This document shows, in pieces, positions 7,874 to 16,867 of a stretch of 64,000 bases of DNA. The notes below the pieces were generated by a model. That model saw only the letters and a list, made by a program, of their open reading frames with translations, ran no database searches and was not told the DNA's origin. Position numbers and translations under genes: made by a program. Each line of letters starts with the position of its first letter. The first letter of the stretch is position 1. The DNA is from an uncultured Sphingomonas sp. Its GTDB lineage: Bacteria; Pseudomonadota; Alphaproteobacteria; Sphingomonadales; Sphingomonadaceae. The stretch spans positions 21,955 to 85,954 of the forward strand of contig CAJYLQ010000013.1 in the NCBI GenBank assembly GCA_913775975.1, in the 5' to 3' direction.

Positions 7874-7901
7874 CTTAAGCCCCCGCGCAAACGGTCGTTC
7901 C
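7874..7901 (+). promoter_or_regulatory. Sigma28 (FliA) promoter of flgM-flgN
   Basis: The elements are CTTAAG then GTCGTTCC, with TTAA-N15-GTCG spacing. The same architecture and nearly the same bases occur before fliC (TTAA-N15-GCCGTTCC) and fliD (TAAA-N15-GCCGTTAA). The classical sigma28 consensus is TAAA-N15-GCCGATAA. This would make flgM a late gene, as in enteric bacteria. Confidence 0.65.
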
Positions 7902-7934
7902 CTGCTGTGTCAGCCAGAACCGACAGGTGCGGAG

Positions 7935-8234
7935 ATGATGGAATCAATCGGGATCAAGGGAGTGGGGAGCGTCAAGCGCGTCGCGCCGACCGCTCCTGCG
8001 TCGCCGGTAGCCAGCCCCGCGACGGAAACGACGCCAACCCCGTCGGCCGCCGCGTCCGACCCGACCGCGCTCGCGCGGTCGATGGCCGCGAAGCCGCCAG
8101 TGGATGGCGACCGTGTATCGGAAATCCGCGCGGCGATCGCGAAGGGCAAGTTTCCCTTGCTGCCGTCGACGATCGCGGATCAGATGATCGCGCTGAAACT
8201 GGCGTGGAACCCCAATGAAGTCGCCGGCCAGTGA
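7935..8234 (+). CDS. flgM: Anti-sigma28 factor FlgM
   Basis: FlgM binds and blocks FliA until the hook is complete, then is exported so late genes switch on. The 99-residue protein has a disordered, Pro/Ala/Ser-rich first half. The conserved sigma28-binding C-terminal half (about residues 57-95) follows, with VDGDRVSEIRAAIAKGKFPL and STIADQMIALKL. Either ATG 7935 or ATG 7938 may start it; GGAG lies upstream. Its stop overlaps the flgN GTG start (GTGA). The target, FliA, is encoded 3.3 kb downstream, and a sigma28-type promoter precedes flgM, giving the usual feedback loop. Confidence 0.93.
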   Translation: MMESIGIKGVGSVKRVAPTAPASPVASPATETTPTPSAAASDPTALARSMAAKPPVDGDRVSEIRAAIAKGKFPLLPSTIADQMIALKLAWNPNEVAGQ

Positions 8235-8542
8235 CGCGTCGTGACGCGCTGATCCGCGTGATAGACGCGCTTCACGCCGAGATCGCGGCGCTGAAGGCCA
8301 ATGACGTGCGGGCGCTGGAGCGCGCGACCGCCGACAAGCTGGCCGGGATCGACGCGATCGCCGCCGCCGGCACCGGCCCGGCGGGCCCCGAGCTGCGCGA
8401 GCTGGCCGACGAGGCGAACCGCCTGAACGAGACGTGCCGCATCTACGTCAACCTGATGGCGGCAAATACCCGCCGCCGCCTGCAAACCCTGACCGGCAAC
8501 GCCTTCGGCACGGCGCCGGTCCTGCGTGCCAGCTACGCCTGA
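8231..8542 (+). CDS. flgN: FlgN-type flagellar export chaperone
   Basis: This 103-residue, strongly helical protein is placed directly after flgM. It has the FlgN-family pattern: a long N-terminal helix pair (LIRVIDALHAEIAALKANDV ... RALERATADKLAGIDAI), then LRELADEANRLNETCRIYVN and a C-terminal tail that would bind cargo. FlgN escorts the hook-filament junction proteins FlgK and FlgL, which are not in this window. The start is GTG, overlapping the flgM stop. The call rests on position, size and helix pattern because sequence conservation in this family is low. Confidence 0.75.
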   Translation: MTRRDALIRVIDALHAEIAALKANDVRALERATADKLAGIDAIAAAGTGPAGPELRELADEANRLNETCRIYVNLMAANTRRRLQTLTGNAFGTAPVLRASYA

Positions 8543-8558
8543 GATACGGCTGATACCC

Positions 8559-8580
8559 CGGCCGGCGCGTCTGCCGGCCG
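8559..8580. repeat. Inverted repeat directly upstream of the sigma54 promoter
   Basis: CGGCCGGC (8559-8566) and GCCGGCCG (8573-8580) form a perfect 8-bp inverted repeat with a 6-bp gap, ending 4 bp before the -24 GG. It could terminate the flgM-flgN transcript (no T run follows) or be an activator site. It resembles the TTGCCGG motifs of the flgB/motA gap. Confidence 0.45.
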
Positions 8581-8582
8581 AA

Positions 8583-8599
8583 ATGGCACGCCCCTTGCT
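8583..8599 (+). promoter_or_regulatory. Sigma54 promoter of the transglycosylase-flhA-fliA genes
   Basis: TGGCACGCCCCTTGC is an exact -24/-12 match with GG-N10-GC spacing. The predicted start near 8610 leaves an 18-base leader with AGGGA before the GTG at 8629. Confidence 0.88.
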
Positions 8600-8628
8600 G
8601 TTGTCACCTTCGAACAGGGACGACACGC

Positions 8629-9471
8629 GTGAGCATCAATCCAGTCAACGCCAACCGCATCCAGTCCGCCATCGCGTTCGCCAGCCAGCGGACCGGGGTC
8701 GACTTCGATTATCTCATGGGCCAGGCGAAGGTCGAAAGCGGCCTGAACGCGACCGCGAAGGCGGGCAGTTCGTCGGCGACGGGGCTGTTCCAGTTCATCG
8801 ATTCCAGCTGGCTGGCGATCGTCAAGAAGCACGGCGCCGAGCATGGCCTGGGCTGGGCCGCCGATGCGATCGGGCCGGGCAACCGCGTCGCCGATCCAGC
8901 CACGCGCCGCGCGATCCTGAACCTGCGCAACGATCCCGCGACGGCCAGCCTGATGGCGGCCAGCCACGCGTCGGACAATGCACAGGCGCTGTCCGCCTCG
9001 CTGGGCCGCAATGCGACCGGCACCGACCTGTATATGGCGCATTTCCTGGGACTGGGCGGCGCGACGAAGTTCCTGTCGGCGATGCAGACCAATCCGGGCG
9101 CGAGCGGCGCCGCGCTGTTTCCCGGTGCGGCGCGCGCCAACCATGGCATCTTCTACGCCGCAGATGGTTCGGCGCGGTCGCTGCAGGATATCTACAGCCG
9201 GTTCGCGAGCAAGCTGGGCGACGGCGCCGACAGCGTGTCGGAGACGCGCAATGCCAACCTGTCCTTCGCCGCGCAGGCGCTGGCGCTGGATGGCGACGCG
9301 ACGGTGGTGACGGGCGCCAACGAAAGCGCGTCCGACGCGCTCGCCTGGGCGAACAGCACGCTCGGTCGTCTGGGCGGCAAGGATGGGGCGCAGGCGCGCG
9401 CCAGCCTGCTCCGCCCGACGCCGGACACGGCGCGGCTGGCCTATATGATGCTCGCGCGGTTGGGGGCGTAA
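8629..9471 (+). CDS. Flagellum-associated lytic transglycosylase
   Basis: The 280-residue product has an SLT-type lytic transglycosylase fold at its N-terminus. The catalytic Glu is in QAKVESGLNATAKAGSSSAT, followed by GLFQFIDSSWLAIV. Such enzymes open the peptidoglycan so the rod can pass; here the role is inferred from its place among flagellar genes and from its own sigma54 promoter. The C-terminal half (about 160-280) has no domain I recognise. There is no signal peptide, so, like other dedicated flagellar muramidases, it may leave the cell through the flagellar export channel. The start is GTG; flhA follows after 4 bp. Confidence 0.85.
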   Translation: MSINPVNANRIQSAIAFASQRTGVDFDYLMGQAKVESGLNATAKAGSSSATGLFQFIDSSWLAIVKKHGAEHGLGWAADAIGPGNRVADPATRRAILNLRNDPATASLMAASHASDNAQALSASLGRNATGTDLYMAHFLGLGGATKFLSAMQTNPGASGAALFPGAARANHGIFYAADGSARSLQDIYSRFASKLGDGADSVSETRNANLSFAAQALALDGDATVVTGANESASDALAWANSTLGRLGGKDGAQARASLLRPTPDTARLAYMMLARLGA

Positions 9472-9475
9472 CGCC

Positions 9476-11551
9476 GTGAAGATGCTCGCCAACCTGCGCG
9501 GCAGCGCGCTGCCGCTCGCGATCCTCCTGCTGGTCGTGGTCATGGTGGTGCCGATCCCGGCGGCGCTGCTCGACGTGTTCTTCGTCGCCAACATCGCGAT
9601 CAGCCTGGCGGTGCTGATGGTCGCGCTGAACGCGCAGAAGCCGCTGGACTTCAGCGCGTTTCCGACCGTCCTCCTGTTCGCGACGCTGTTCCGCCTCGGC
9701 CTGAACGTCGCCTCGACCCGCATCGTGCTGGTGCACGGGCATGAGGGGGAGAGCGCGGCTGGTCATGTCATCGAGGCGTTCGGCACGTTCCTGATCGGCG
9801 GCGACTATGTCGTCGGCATCTTCGTCTTCGCGATCCTGATGATCATCAACCTGATCGTCGTGACCAAGGGCGCGGGCCGCGTGTCGGAAGTCTCCGCGCG
9901 CTTCACCCTCGATGCGCTGCCCGGCAAGCAGATGGCGATCGACGCGGATCTGAACGCCGGCCTCATCACCCCCGACGACGCCAAGAAGCGCCGCGTGGAG
10001 GTTTCGACCGAGGCCGATTTCTACGGCTCGATGGACGGCTCGTCCAAGTTCGTGAAGGGCGACGCGGTCGCCGCGATGCTGATCCTGGCGGCGAACGTCG
10101 TCGGCGGCCTGATCCTTGGGCCGGTCAGCCACGGCATGTCGATCGCGGCGGCGGCGAAAAGCTATATCCTGCTGGCGATCGGCGACGCGCTCGTCGCGCA
10201 GCTGCCCTCGCTGATGCTGTCGATCGCGGCCGCCGCCATCGTCACCCGCGTCTCTTCCGAAAAGGATCTGGCGGGGCAGATCGGCAGCCAGTTCGGCGCG
10301 TCGCGCACCTGGATGCCGGTCGCCGGCATCCTGACGCTGCTGGGCCTGTTCCCGGGGATGCCGCATTTCGTCATCCTGCCCTTTGCCGCCATGTCGGGAT
10401 TCGCCGCGTGGAAGCTGCGCCAGATCGAGCGCCGGCCGCAGATCGTCGAGGAGGCGCCGGCCGCCGCCGCCGCCGCGCCCGACCCGTCGAAGATCGGCTG
10501 GGACGAGGTGACGGACGCGATGCAGGTCAATTTCGACATCGGCTACGGCCTGGTTCCGCTGGTCGACGAACGGCGCGGCGCGCCACTGATGGGGCGGATC
10601 ACCGGCGTGCGGCGCCAGCTGTCGAAGGAACTGGGCTTCGTCGTGCCGCAATGCCGGGTGCGCGACGATATCAACCTGGCCCCCTACACCTATCGCATCA
10701 TGGTCAACGGCGTGTGCGTCGGCGAGGATCAGGTCTCGCCCGACGAGATGCTGGCACTCGATACCGGCCAGGCGGTGGGCGAGCTGCCCGGCAAGATGGT
10801 AAAGGACCCGACCTTCGGCCTCGACGCAACGTGGATCGCGACGGGCGATGCCGATGTCGCGACGGGCTCGGGCTATCTGGTCGTCGATCCCGGCACGGTG
10901 ATGGCGACGCATCTGAACCATGCGCTCAGCCAGAATTCGGCCGAGCTGCTCGGCCCGGACGAGGTGCAGAGCCTGCTCGACGAGTTGAAGGAGAAGGCCG
11001 GGCACCTCGTCGCCTCGCTGACGCCCAATCCGCTGCCGCTGACGCAGCTGACGCAGGTGCTGAAGGGGCTGCTGGCCGAGGGTATCTCGCTGAAGGAATT
11101 CCGCCGCATCGCCGGCGCACTCGCCGCGGTCGCGCCGCGGACGCAGGACCCCGAGGAGCTGATCGAGCTGATCCGCCCCACGCTGGGCCCGCTCATCATC
11201 CAGAAACTGTGCGGGGTGCGCGAGCCGCTGCGTGTCATGACGCTGGAGGGACAGTTGGAAGCATTGCTGGGCCAGGCCGCGCGCGCCGATACCGCGCGCC
11301 GCCATGTCATCGAGCCCGATCTCGGCCGCCGTCTGGTCGAGGCGTTGCAGGAGGCCGCGCAGCCGCTGATCGCGCAGGCGCAGCCCTTCGCGCTCGTCGT
11401 GCAGCCGTCGATCCGGCTGGCGATCCGCAAGCTGGTGCGCACCTGCCTGCCGGATACGCCCGTCCTCTCCTTCTTCGAAGTGCCCGAGGAAAAGGCGGTC
11501 GAGGTCGTCGCGGTGATCGGCCAGCACCAGCAGCAGGCGCTGGCGGCATGA
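9476..11551 (+). CDS. flhA: Flagellar export gate protein FlhA
   Basis: FlhA is the nonameric proton-driven export gate under the MS ring. The 691 residues match the family. About eight membrane helices fill the first 330 residues, and the FHIPEP signature region is intact (VSEVSARFTLDALPGKQMAI, then DADLNAGLI). A large cytosolic domain follows from about residue 350 that docks chaperone-cargo complexes. The frame opens with GTG 9476, and ATG 9482 is equally good. It overlaps fliA by 4 bp (ATGA). It lies apart from the other export genes fliOPQR-flhB (26262-29883). Confidence 0.97.
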   Translation: MKMLANLRGSALPLAILLLVVVMVVPIPAALLDVFFVANIAISLAVLMVALNAQKPLDFSAFPTVLLFATLFRLGLNVASTRIVLVHGHEGESAAGHVIEAFGTFLIGGDYVVGIFVFAILMIINLIVVTKGAGRVSEVSARFTLDALPGKQMAIDADLNAGLITPDDAKKRRVEVSTEADFYGSMDGSSKFVKGDAVAAMLILAANVVGGLILGPVSHGMSIAAAAKSYILLAIGDALVAQLPSLMLSIAAAAIVTRVSSEKDLAGQIGSQFGASRTWMPVAGILTLLGLFPGMPHFVILPFAAMSGFAAWKLRQIERRPQIVEEAPAAAAAAPDPSKIGWDEVTDAMQVNFDIGYGLVPLVDERRGAPLMGRITGVRRQLSKELGFVVPQCRVRDDINLAPYTYRIMVNGVCVGEDQVSPDEMLALDTGQAVGELPGKMVKDPTFGLDATWIATGDADVATGSGYLVVDPGTVMATHLNHALSQNSAELLGPDEVQSLLDELKEKAGHLVASLTPNPLPLTQLTQVLKGLLAEGISLKEFRRIAGALAAVAPRTQDPEELIELIRPTLGPLIIQKLCGVREPLRVMTLEGQLEALLGQAARADTARRHVIEPDLGRRLVEALQEAAQPLIAQAQPFALVVQPSIRLAIRKLVRTCLPDTPVLSFFEVPEEKAVEVVAVIGQHQQQALAA

Positions 11552-12303
11552 GCGCGGAACCGATGAAACACGCCTTCGACGGCGCGGCGGCGATGCCGCT
11601 GACCTATCGCCCCACGCAAAAGCCGCGCGGCGAGGGCGAGGCGCTGATCCGCCAGCATCTGCCGCTGGTCCGCCGCATCGCGTGGCATGTCCATGGTTCC
11701 ATGTCGACGCTGATCGATGTCGAGGATCTGGTGCAGGTCGGGCTGGTCGCGCTGGTCGAGGCCGCCGCCGCGTTCGAGGAACGCGGGCAGGTGACGTTCA
11801 GGCAATATCTCGCCACGCGGCTGCGCGGCGCGATGATCGACGAGCTGCGCCGGCAGGCGACCACCACGCGCGGCGCGATGCGCCGACGCAAGCAATATGC
11901 GGAGGCGGTGCAGAAACTGACCGCCCTGACCGGGCAGGCGCCCGCCGAGGGCGCGCTGGCGTCGCAGCTGGGCGTGACGGTGGAGCGATTGCGCGCGGAC
12001 TATATGTCCGCCGATGCGGTACGGTTCGATTCGATCGACGAGGTCTATTCGGACGACCTGCCCTGGTTCGCGGACGACAGCCCCGATGCGTTCACCCAGC
12101 TGGCTGATGGCGAGGTCCGCGACCGGCTGATCGCCGCGATCTCGGCCTTGCCCGAGCGCGAGGCGCAGGTGATCCAGCTCTACTATGTCGAGGAGTTGAA
12201 CCTGGAGGAGATCGGCCAGGTCTTCGGCGTCGGCTCCGCGCGCATCTGCCAGATCAAGGCGAGCGCGCACGCGAAGCTGAAAAAGGCGATGAGCCGGGGC
12301 TGA
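11548..12303 (+). CDS. fliA: RNA polymerase sigma28 factor FliA
   Basis: FliA directs RNA polymerase to late flagellar promoters. The 251-residue product has region 2 (LVRRIAWHVHGSMSTLIDVE, then DLVQVGLVALVEAAAAFEER), region 3 around ALASQLGVTVERLRADYMSA, and region 4 with a clean helix-turn-helix (LNLEEIGQVFGVGSARICQI). It starts at ATG 11548, overlapping the flhA stop; ATG 11563 is an alternative. It is read from the sigma54 promoter at 8583-8599, which places FliA below the sigma54/FlbD tier. The usual flhF and flhG genes between flhA and fliA are absent. Confidence 0.95.
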   Translation: MSAEPMKHAFDGAAAMPLTYRPTQKPRGEGEALIRQHLPLVRRIAWHVHGSMSTLIDVEDLVQVGLVALVEAAAAFEERGQVTFRQYLATRLRGAMIDELRRQATTTRGAMRRRKQYAEAVQKLTALTGQAPAEGALASQLGVTVERLRADYMSADAVRFDSIDEVYSDDLPWFADDSPDAFTQLADGEVRDRLIAAISALPEREAQVIQLYYVEELNLEEIGQVFGVGSARICQIKASAHAKLKKAMSRG

Positions 12304-12328
12304 TCCCGCCGGGCGGTCCGTCTGTCCG

Positions 12329-12748
12329 TCAGAATGCGACGACGCCCATGATCTCGACGTGTGGGCCGTCGCCGTTCGCGCTTTTGAAGTCCGTTTCGCA
12401 CATGAGACCGTTCGGCGCGACAACGGTGCGCGCCCCGTCACGCTTCAGCGAGGCGGCAACAGCTTCCAGCGCAGCGTGCCCGTCGATCCGATCCCTCTGC
12501 CGTCGTGTATCGCGATAGCAGATCCGAAACGCCTGAAGCCTCTCGCCCCGCCATTGCTCGACGGCGTTGGCGATGATCCCGTCCTGATCGGGCAGCATCC
12601 GCCCTCGCGCATCCAGATGGATGATGAAGGGCCCGGGCACCGGATCGTAGATTTTGGGTGGCGGCGGCGGCGGTGGGGCCGCGATCCCCGTGCTGGCCCA
12701 CAGGGGCAGCAGGGCAGCCGTCGTGTGGCGGATGGCGACGCGCATCAT
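12329..12748 (-). CDS. Secreted protein of unknown function
   Basis: I do not recognise this gene. The product (about 139 residues from ATG 12748; a longer frame opens at 12784) has an N-terminal signal peptide (RHTTAALLPLWASTGIAA), a run of prolines, and a domain of about 95 residues with alternating strand and helix (FIIHLDARGRMLPDQDGIIA ... ERLQAFRICYRDTR). The pattern and the peptidoglycan-facing location suggest a distant OmpA-like fold, which is speculative. It sits between fliA and fliC, both convergent or separated by a terminator, so it need not be flagellar. No promoter of the sigma54 or sigma28 type is visible. Confidence 0.5.
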   Translation of the reverse strand: MMRVAIRHTTAALLPLWASTGIAAPPPPPPPKIYDPVPGPFIIHLDARGRMLPDQDGIIANAVEQWRGERLQAFRICYRDTRRQRDRIDGHAALEAVAASLKRDGARTVVAPNGLMCETDFKSANGDGPHVEIMGVVAF

Positions 12749-12845
12749 GCCGTCCGGTCTATCGCGCGGAAACGACGCCCTCAACGGCGATCCACGATCC
12801 GGCTGCTGGCGCAGCGGGCGTCCCGCACGCGGATGCCGGACAGGC

Positions 12846-12881
12846 GAAAACCCCGGCGGTGTCGTGAGACACCACCGGGGT
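12846..12881 (-). terminator. Intrinsic terminator downstream of fliC
   Basis: Read on the minus strand, a 13-bp stem (12851-12863 against 12868-12880, one mismatch) with a 4-base loop is followed directly by TTTTCG. Between it and fliC lies a second, perfect 14-bp inverted repeat (12908-12921 and 12941-12954) that may protect the 3' end of the flagellin mRNA. Confidence 0.8.
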
Positions 12882-12969
12882 CCATCGTGCCCTTCCGGAA
12901 GGAAGGGCCGGCGCCGGCACCCCTGTCAGCGTTGGGGGCTGGTGCCGGCGCCGGTCCGGTAGAGACGGA

Positions 12970-14913
12970 TTACTGGAGCAGCTTCAGCACCGACTGCTGC
13001 GACTGGTTCGCCTGGGCGAGCATCGCGGTCGAGGCCTGACCCAGGATCTGCGCCTTGGCGAGCGCGGTCGTTTCGGCCGAGAAGTCGGCGTCCTCGATGC
13101 GGCTCTTGGCGTCCGACAGGTTGGTCGAGGTCGTCGTCAGGTTGTTGACCGTGACCTGCAGGCGGTTCTGGATCGCACCGAGGTTGCCGCGGGTCGAGGA
13201 AACCTGCGTCAGCGCCGCGTCGATCTTCGCCATGGCCGCAGTCGCATCCGACTGGCTGGCGATCGACAAGGCCGAGCTGGCACCGCCGCCGGCCGTGCCG
13301 CCCTGCTGCGAAAGACCCATCTTGCTGGCATTGGCGCCCTCGATGCGGATCGGCGAGCCGTTGGTGCTCGTCAGCGAGATCGCGCCCGAAATCGCCGTAC
13401 CAAGGGTACCGGCCGTGCCGTTACCGTCGGTGAGAGCGCTCAGCGTCGTGCCGGTGGAGTTGGCAACCGTGATATTTGCGCCGGATGCAGAGGTCAGCGT
13501 CAGCTTGCCATCGGTTCCCGCGGTCGCCTGGATGCCCGCAGCACCGACCGCCGTGTTGATTTTGGTGATCGCACTATCCAGCGTATCGGTGGTAGCGAAG
13601 TTGACCGTGGTGCCGTTGATGGTGATCGCAGATGCTGCGGACGAATCCTGCGTGTAAGTCATTCGGGCGACGGTCTGGGCGGTAGCGACCACCCCGGTCG
13701 TGCCCGATTGCAGGTTGATCGCCGCCGCCTTGGCCGACGCGGAGGCATCAGTCGAAGCGCCAATCGCGGTGCCGTTGATCGACAGCTTGTCGGTCGCTGC
13801 GAACGTCGTGCTCGTTACGGTCGTGCCCTGCACGCCGGTGCCGGTCGTCGAAGAGGCGTTGAGGCCCAGCGCCTGGAATTCCGCGGCGGTGCCGGTGCCG
13901 CCGATCTTCAGCGGGCTGCCGTTGCTGGTGTTCAGCGTGACGTAGCCGGTGATCGCGGTTGCCGACGAGGTGAAGCCCGCCTTGGCCGAGCCGCCCGCGG
14001 GCGAACCGTCCTGAACGGTGATGCTGGCGCCAGTGTCGTTCGACAGGACGATCTGACCGTTCTGAAGCGAGGCGGTAACGCCGCCGACGTCGCGGTTGAT
14101 GTTGCTGACCAGTTCGGCGACGCTATTCGCCTTGCCGACGGCATTGCCGTTGATCGTCAGCTCGCCATCGGCCCAGCTGGAGCCGGTCGGCGTCGTGCCG
14201 CTGACCTGGTTATAGGCGGTGGCGGTGACGCCGGTCGCCGTGCTGTTGGCGTTGATAGCCGTGACCAGCGTCTTGGCATCGGTGATCGTCGGCGCACTCG
14301 CAAAGGCCGCGACGCCGTTGAAGGTGAGGTCGCCCACGGCAACCGAGCCGCCCGCCGCCGTCACGCGGCCCGTCGTCACCTGACCGGCGGCGCCGCCGCT
14401 CGACAGTCCCAGATCCTTCGACGAGGTCGAGCCGAAGCTGACGGCGGTGGTTTCCGACGCGTTGGTGCCGGTCTGCAGCGTCACCGACTTCGACGAACCG
14501 TCGAGCAGGTTGATGCCGTTGAAGTTCGTGGTCTTCGAGATCGTGTCGATCTGGCTGGTCAGCTGCGACACTTCCGACTGGAGCGCATTGCGCTCCGTCT
14601 GGCCCAGCGTACCCGAAGCGGACTGGGTGGCCAGTTCCTTCATGCGGGTCAGCATCGAGGTGACCTCGCCCAGCGCGCCTTCCGCGGTCTGCGCCATCGA
14701 GATGCCGTCGTTCGCGTTGCGGACGGCCACGGCCATCGACTTGATCTGGCTGTCCATACGGCTGGCGATGGCGAGGCCGGCGGCATCGTCCTTGGCGGAG
14801 TTGATTCGCTTGCCGGTCGACAGGCGCTCCATCGCGGTCTGCAGCGCGGACGAGGCGCCGGCCGAGGCGTTGGCGGCGCGAAGGGCCGAGATGTTGGTTC
14901 CGATAACGGTCAT
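12970..14913 (-). CDS. fliC: Flagellin FliC with enlarged central domain
   Basis: This is the filament subunit, 647 residues. The conserved ends form the filament core: N-terminal [20 protein letters not shown] and [20 protein letters not shown], and C-terminal [20 protein letters not shown] up to [14 protein letters not shown]. Between about residues 190 and 540 lies a long Thr/Ala/Ser/Gly-rich surface region with several flagellin-IN-like units ([31 protein letters not shown], each with a strand-rich tail). I chose ATG 14913 because the family N-terminus begins there; the longer frame would include the promoter. A sigma28 promoter lies about 60 bases upstream, and FliS (31432-31833) would be its chaperone. 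Confidence 0.96.
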   Translation of the reverse strand: MTVIGTNISALRAANASAGASSALQTAMERLSTGKRINSAKDDAAGLAIASRMDSQIKSMAVAVRNANDGISMAQTAEGALGEVTSMLTRMKELATQSASGTLGQTERNALQSEVSQLTSQIDTISKTTNFNGINLLDGSSKSVTLQTGTNASETTAVSFGSTSSKDLGLSSGGAAGQVTTGRVTAAGGSVAVGDLTFNGVAAFASAPTITDAKTLVTAINANSTATGVTATAYNQVSGTTPTGSSWADGELTINGNAVGKANSVAELVSNINRDVGGVTASLQNGQIVLSNDTGASITVQDGSPAGGSAKAGFTSSATAITGYVTLNTSNGSPLKIGGTGTAAEFQALGLNASSTTGTGVQGTTVTSTTFAATDKLSINGTAIGASTDASASAKAAAINLQSGTTGVVATAQTVARMTYTQDSSAASAITINGTTVNFATTDTLDSAITKINTAVGAAGIQATAGTDGKLTLTSASGANITVANSTGTTLSALTDGNGTAGTLGTAISGAISLTSTNGSPIRIEGANASKMGLSQQGGTAGGGASSALSIASQSDATAAMAKIDAALTQVSSTRGNLGAIQNRLQVTVNNLTTTSTNLSDAKSRIEDADFSAETTALAKAQILGQASTAMLAQANQSQQSVLKLLQ

Positions 14914-14979
14914 GATTGGTCTCCGTTTCCTACGGCTTCCCCGCCGCCCCCAGAGCGGAGGGCCGAGCCGTCGCAACAA

Positions 14980-15007
14980 GGAACGGCCGGTCTGCGGCGG
15001 GTTTAAG
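14980..15007 (-). promoter_or_regulatory. Sigma28 (FliA) promoter of fliC
   Basis: The minus strand reads CTTAAA, then 14 more bases, then GCCGTTCC, giving TTAA-N15-GCCG. Spacing and bases match the flgM (7874) and fliD (29900) promoters. It would give a leader of about 60 bases carrying GGAAACGGAG before the flagellin ATG. Confidence 0.65.
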
Positions 15008-15173
15008 GACGATTTTGCGCGAGTCGCGGCGCCGGTCGGCCCTTCGCGTACGGGAGTATTCTTCCGCATGGGCAGGCCCGCGCGCGCCCGGAAAATATCT
15101 GCCGGTCGGCGGCGGAGATTTACCGGCCATTTACCTTCCCGGGCGCATCACACTTCGCAACAGAGGGGCAAAG

Positions 15174-16504
<1,331 letters not shown>

Positions 16505-16508
<4 letters not shown>

Positions 16509-16864
16509 GCGGCATCGGCGGGGTGGGCGGTGTCGGCGGGATCGACCGCGTGATGCAGCTGCGTGCCCAGATCCTCGAACGCAACCAGGCGCTGGCCCGC
16601 GCCAGCAGCGCGCCCGCCGCCGCACCCGCGACGGAGGCGAAGCCGACCAGCTTCGCCGCGACGCTGGATACCGCGCTGAAGAGCGTCAACGAGGGTCAGA
16701 ACGAGGCCGCCAAGCTGTCCGACAGCTACGAGCGTGGCGAGACGGTCGACATCGCCAAGGTGATGCTGGCCCGCCAGCAGGCCTCTGTCGGGTTCGAGGC
16801 GACGCTTCAGGTCAGGAACAAACTGCTGTCCGCCTACAAGGACATCATGAGCATGCCGGTGTAA
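16505..16864 (+). CDS. fliE: Flagellar MS ring-rod junction protein FliE
   Basis: FliE is the first exported rod-type protein and links the MS ring to the rod. The 119-residue product has the conserved C-terminal two thirds, SFAATLDTALKSVNEGQNEA and DIAKVMLARQQASVGFEATL, followed by QVRNKLLSAYKDIMSMPV. The N-terminus is Gly/Val rich. It overlaps the upstream activator gene by 4 bp (ATGA) and precedes fliF by 3 bp. So the regulator and the basal-body genes fliEFGHIJ are one transcription unit. Confidence 0.95.
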
Positions 16865-16867
16865 TCG

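Noticed and set aside
9438..9451. GG-N10-GC match (TGGCCTATATGATGC) just upstream of flhA
   Set aside because: The -12 core is ATGC rather than TTGC, the match lies in coding sequence, and a better promoter exists upstream of the transglycosylase gene.
8822..11527. 900-codon open frame on the minus strand opposite the transglycosylase and flhA
   Set aside because: Antisense to two strongly conserved genes, with Arg/Asp/His-rich composition typical of shadow frames.
12908..12954. Perfect 14-bp inverted repeat after fliC taken as the terminator
   Set aside because: No T run follows it on either strand; the hairpin at 12851-12880 with TTTT is the better terminator. I mention it as a possible stabilising structure.
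14914..15173. Search for a sigma54 promoter for the flbD-fliE operon
   Set aside because: GG-N10-GC matches here lack the TTGC core; the regulator probably uses another promoter that I cannot define.
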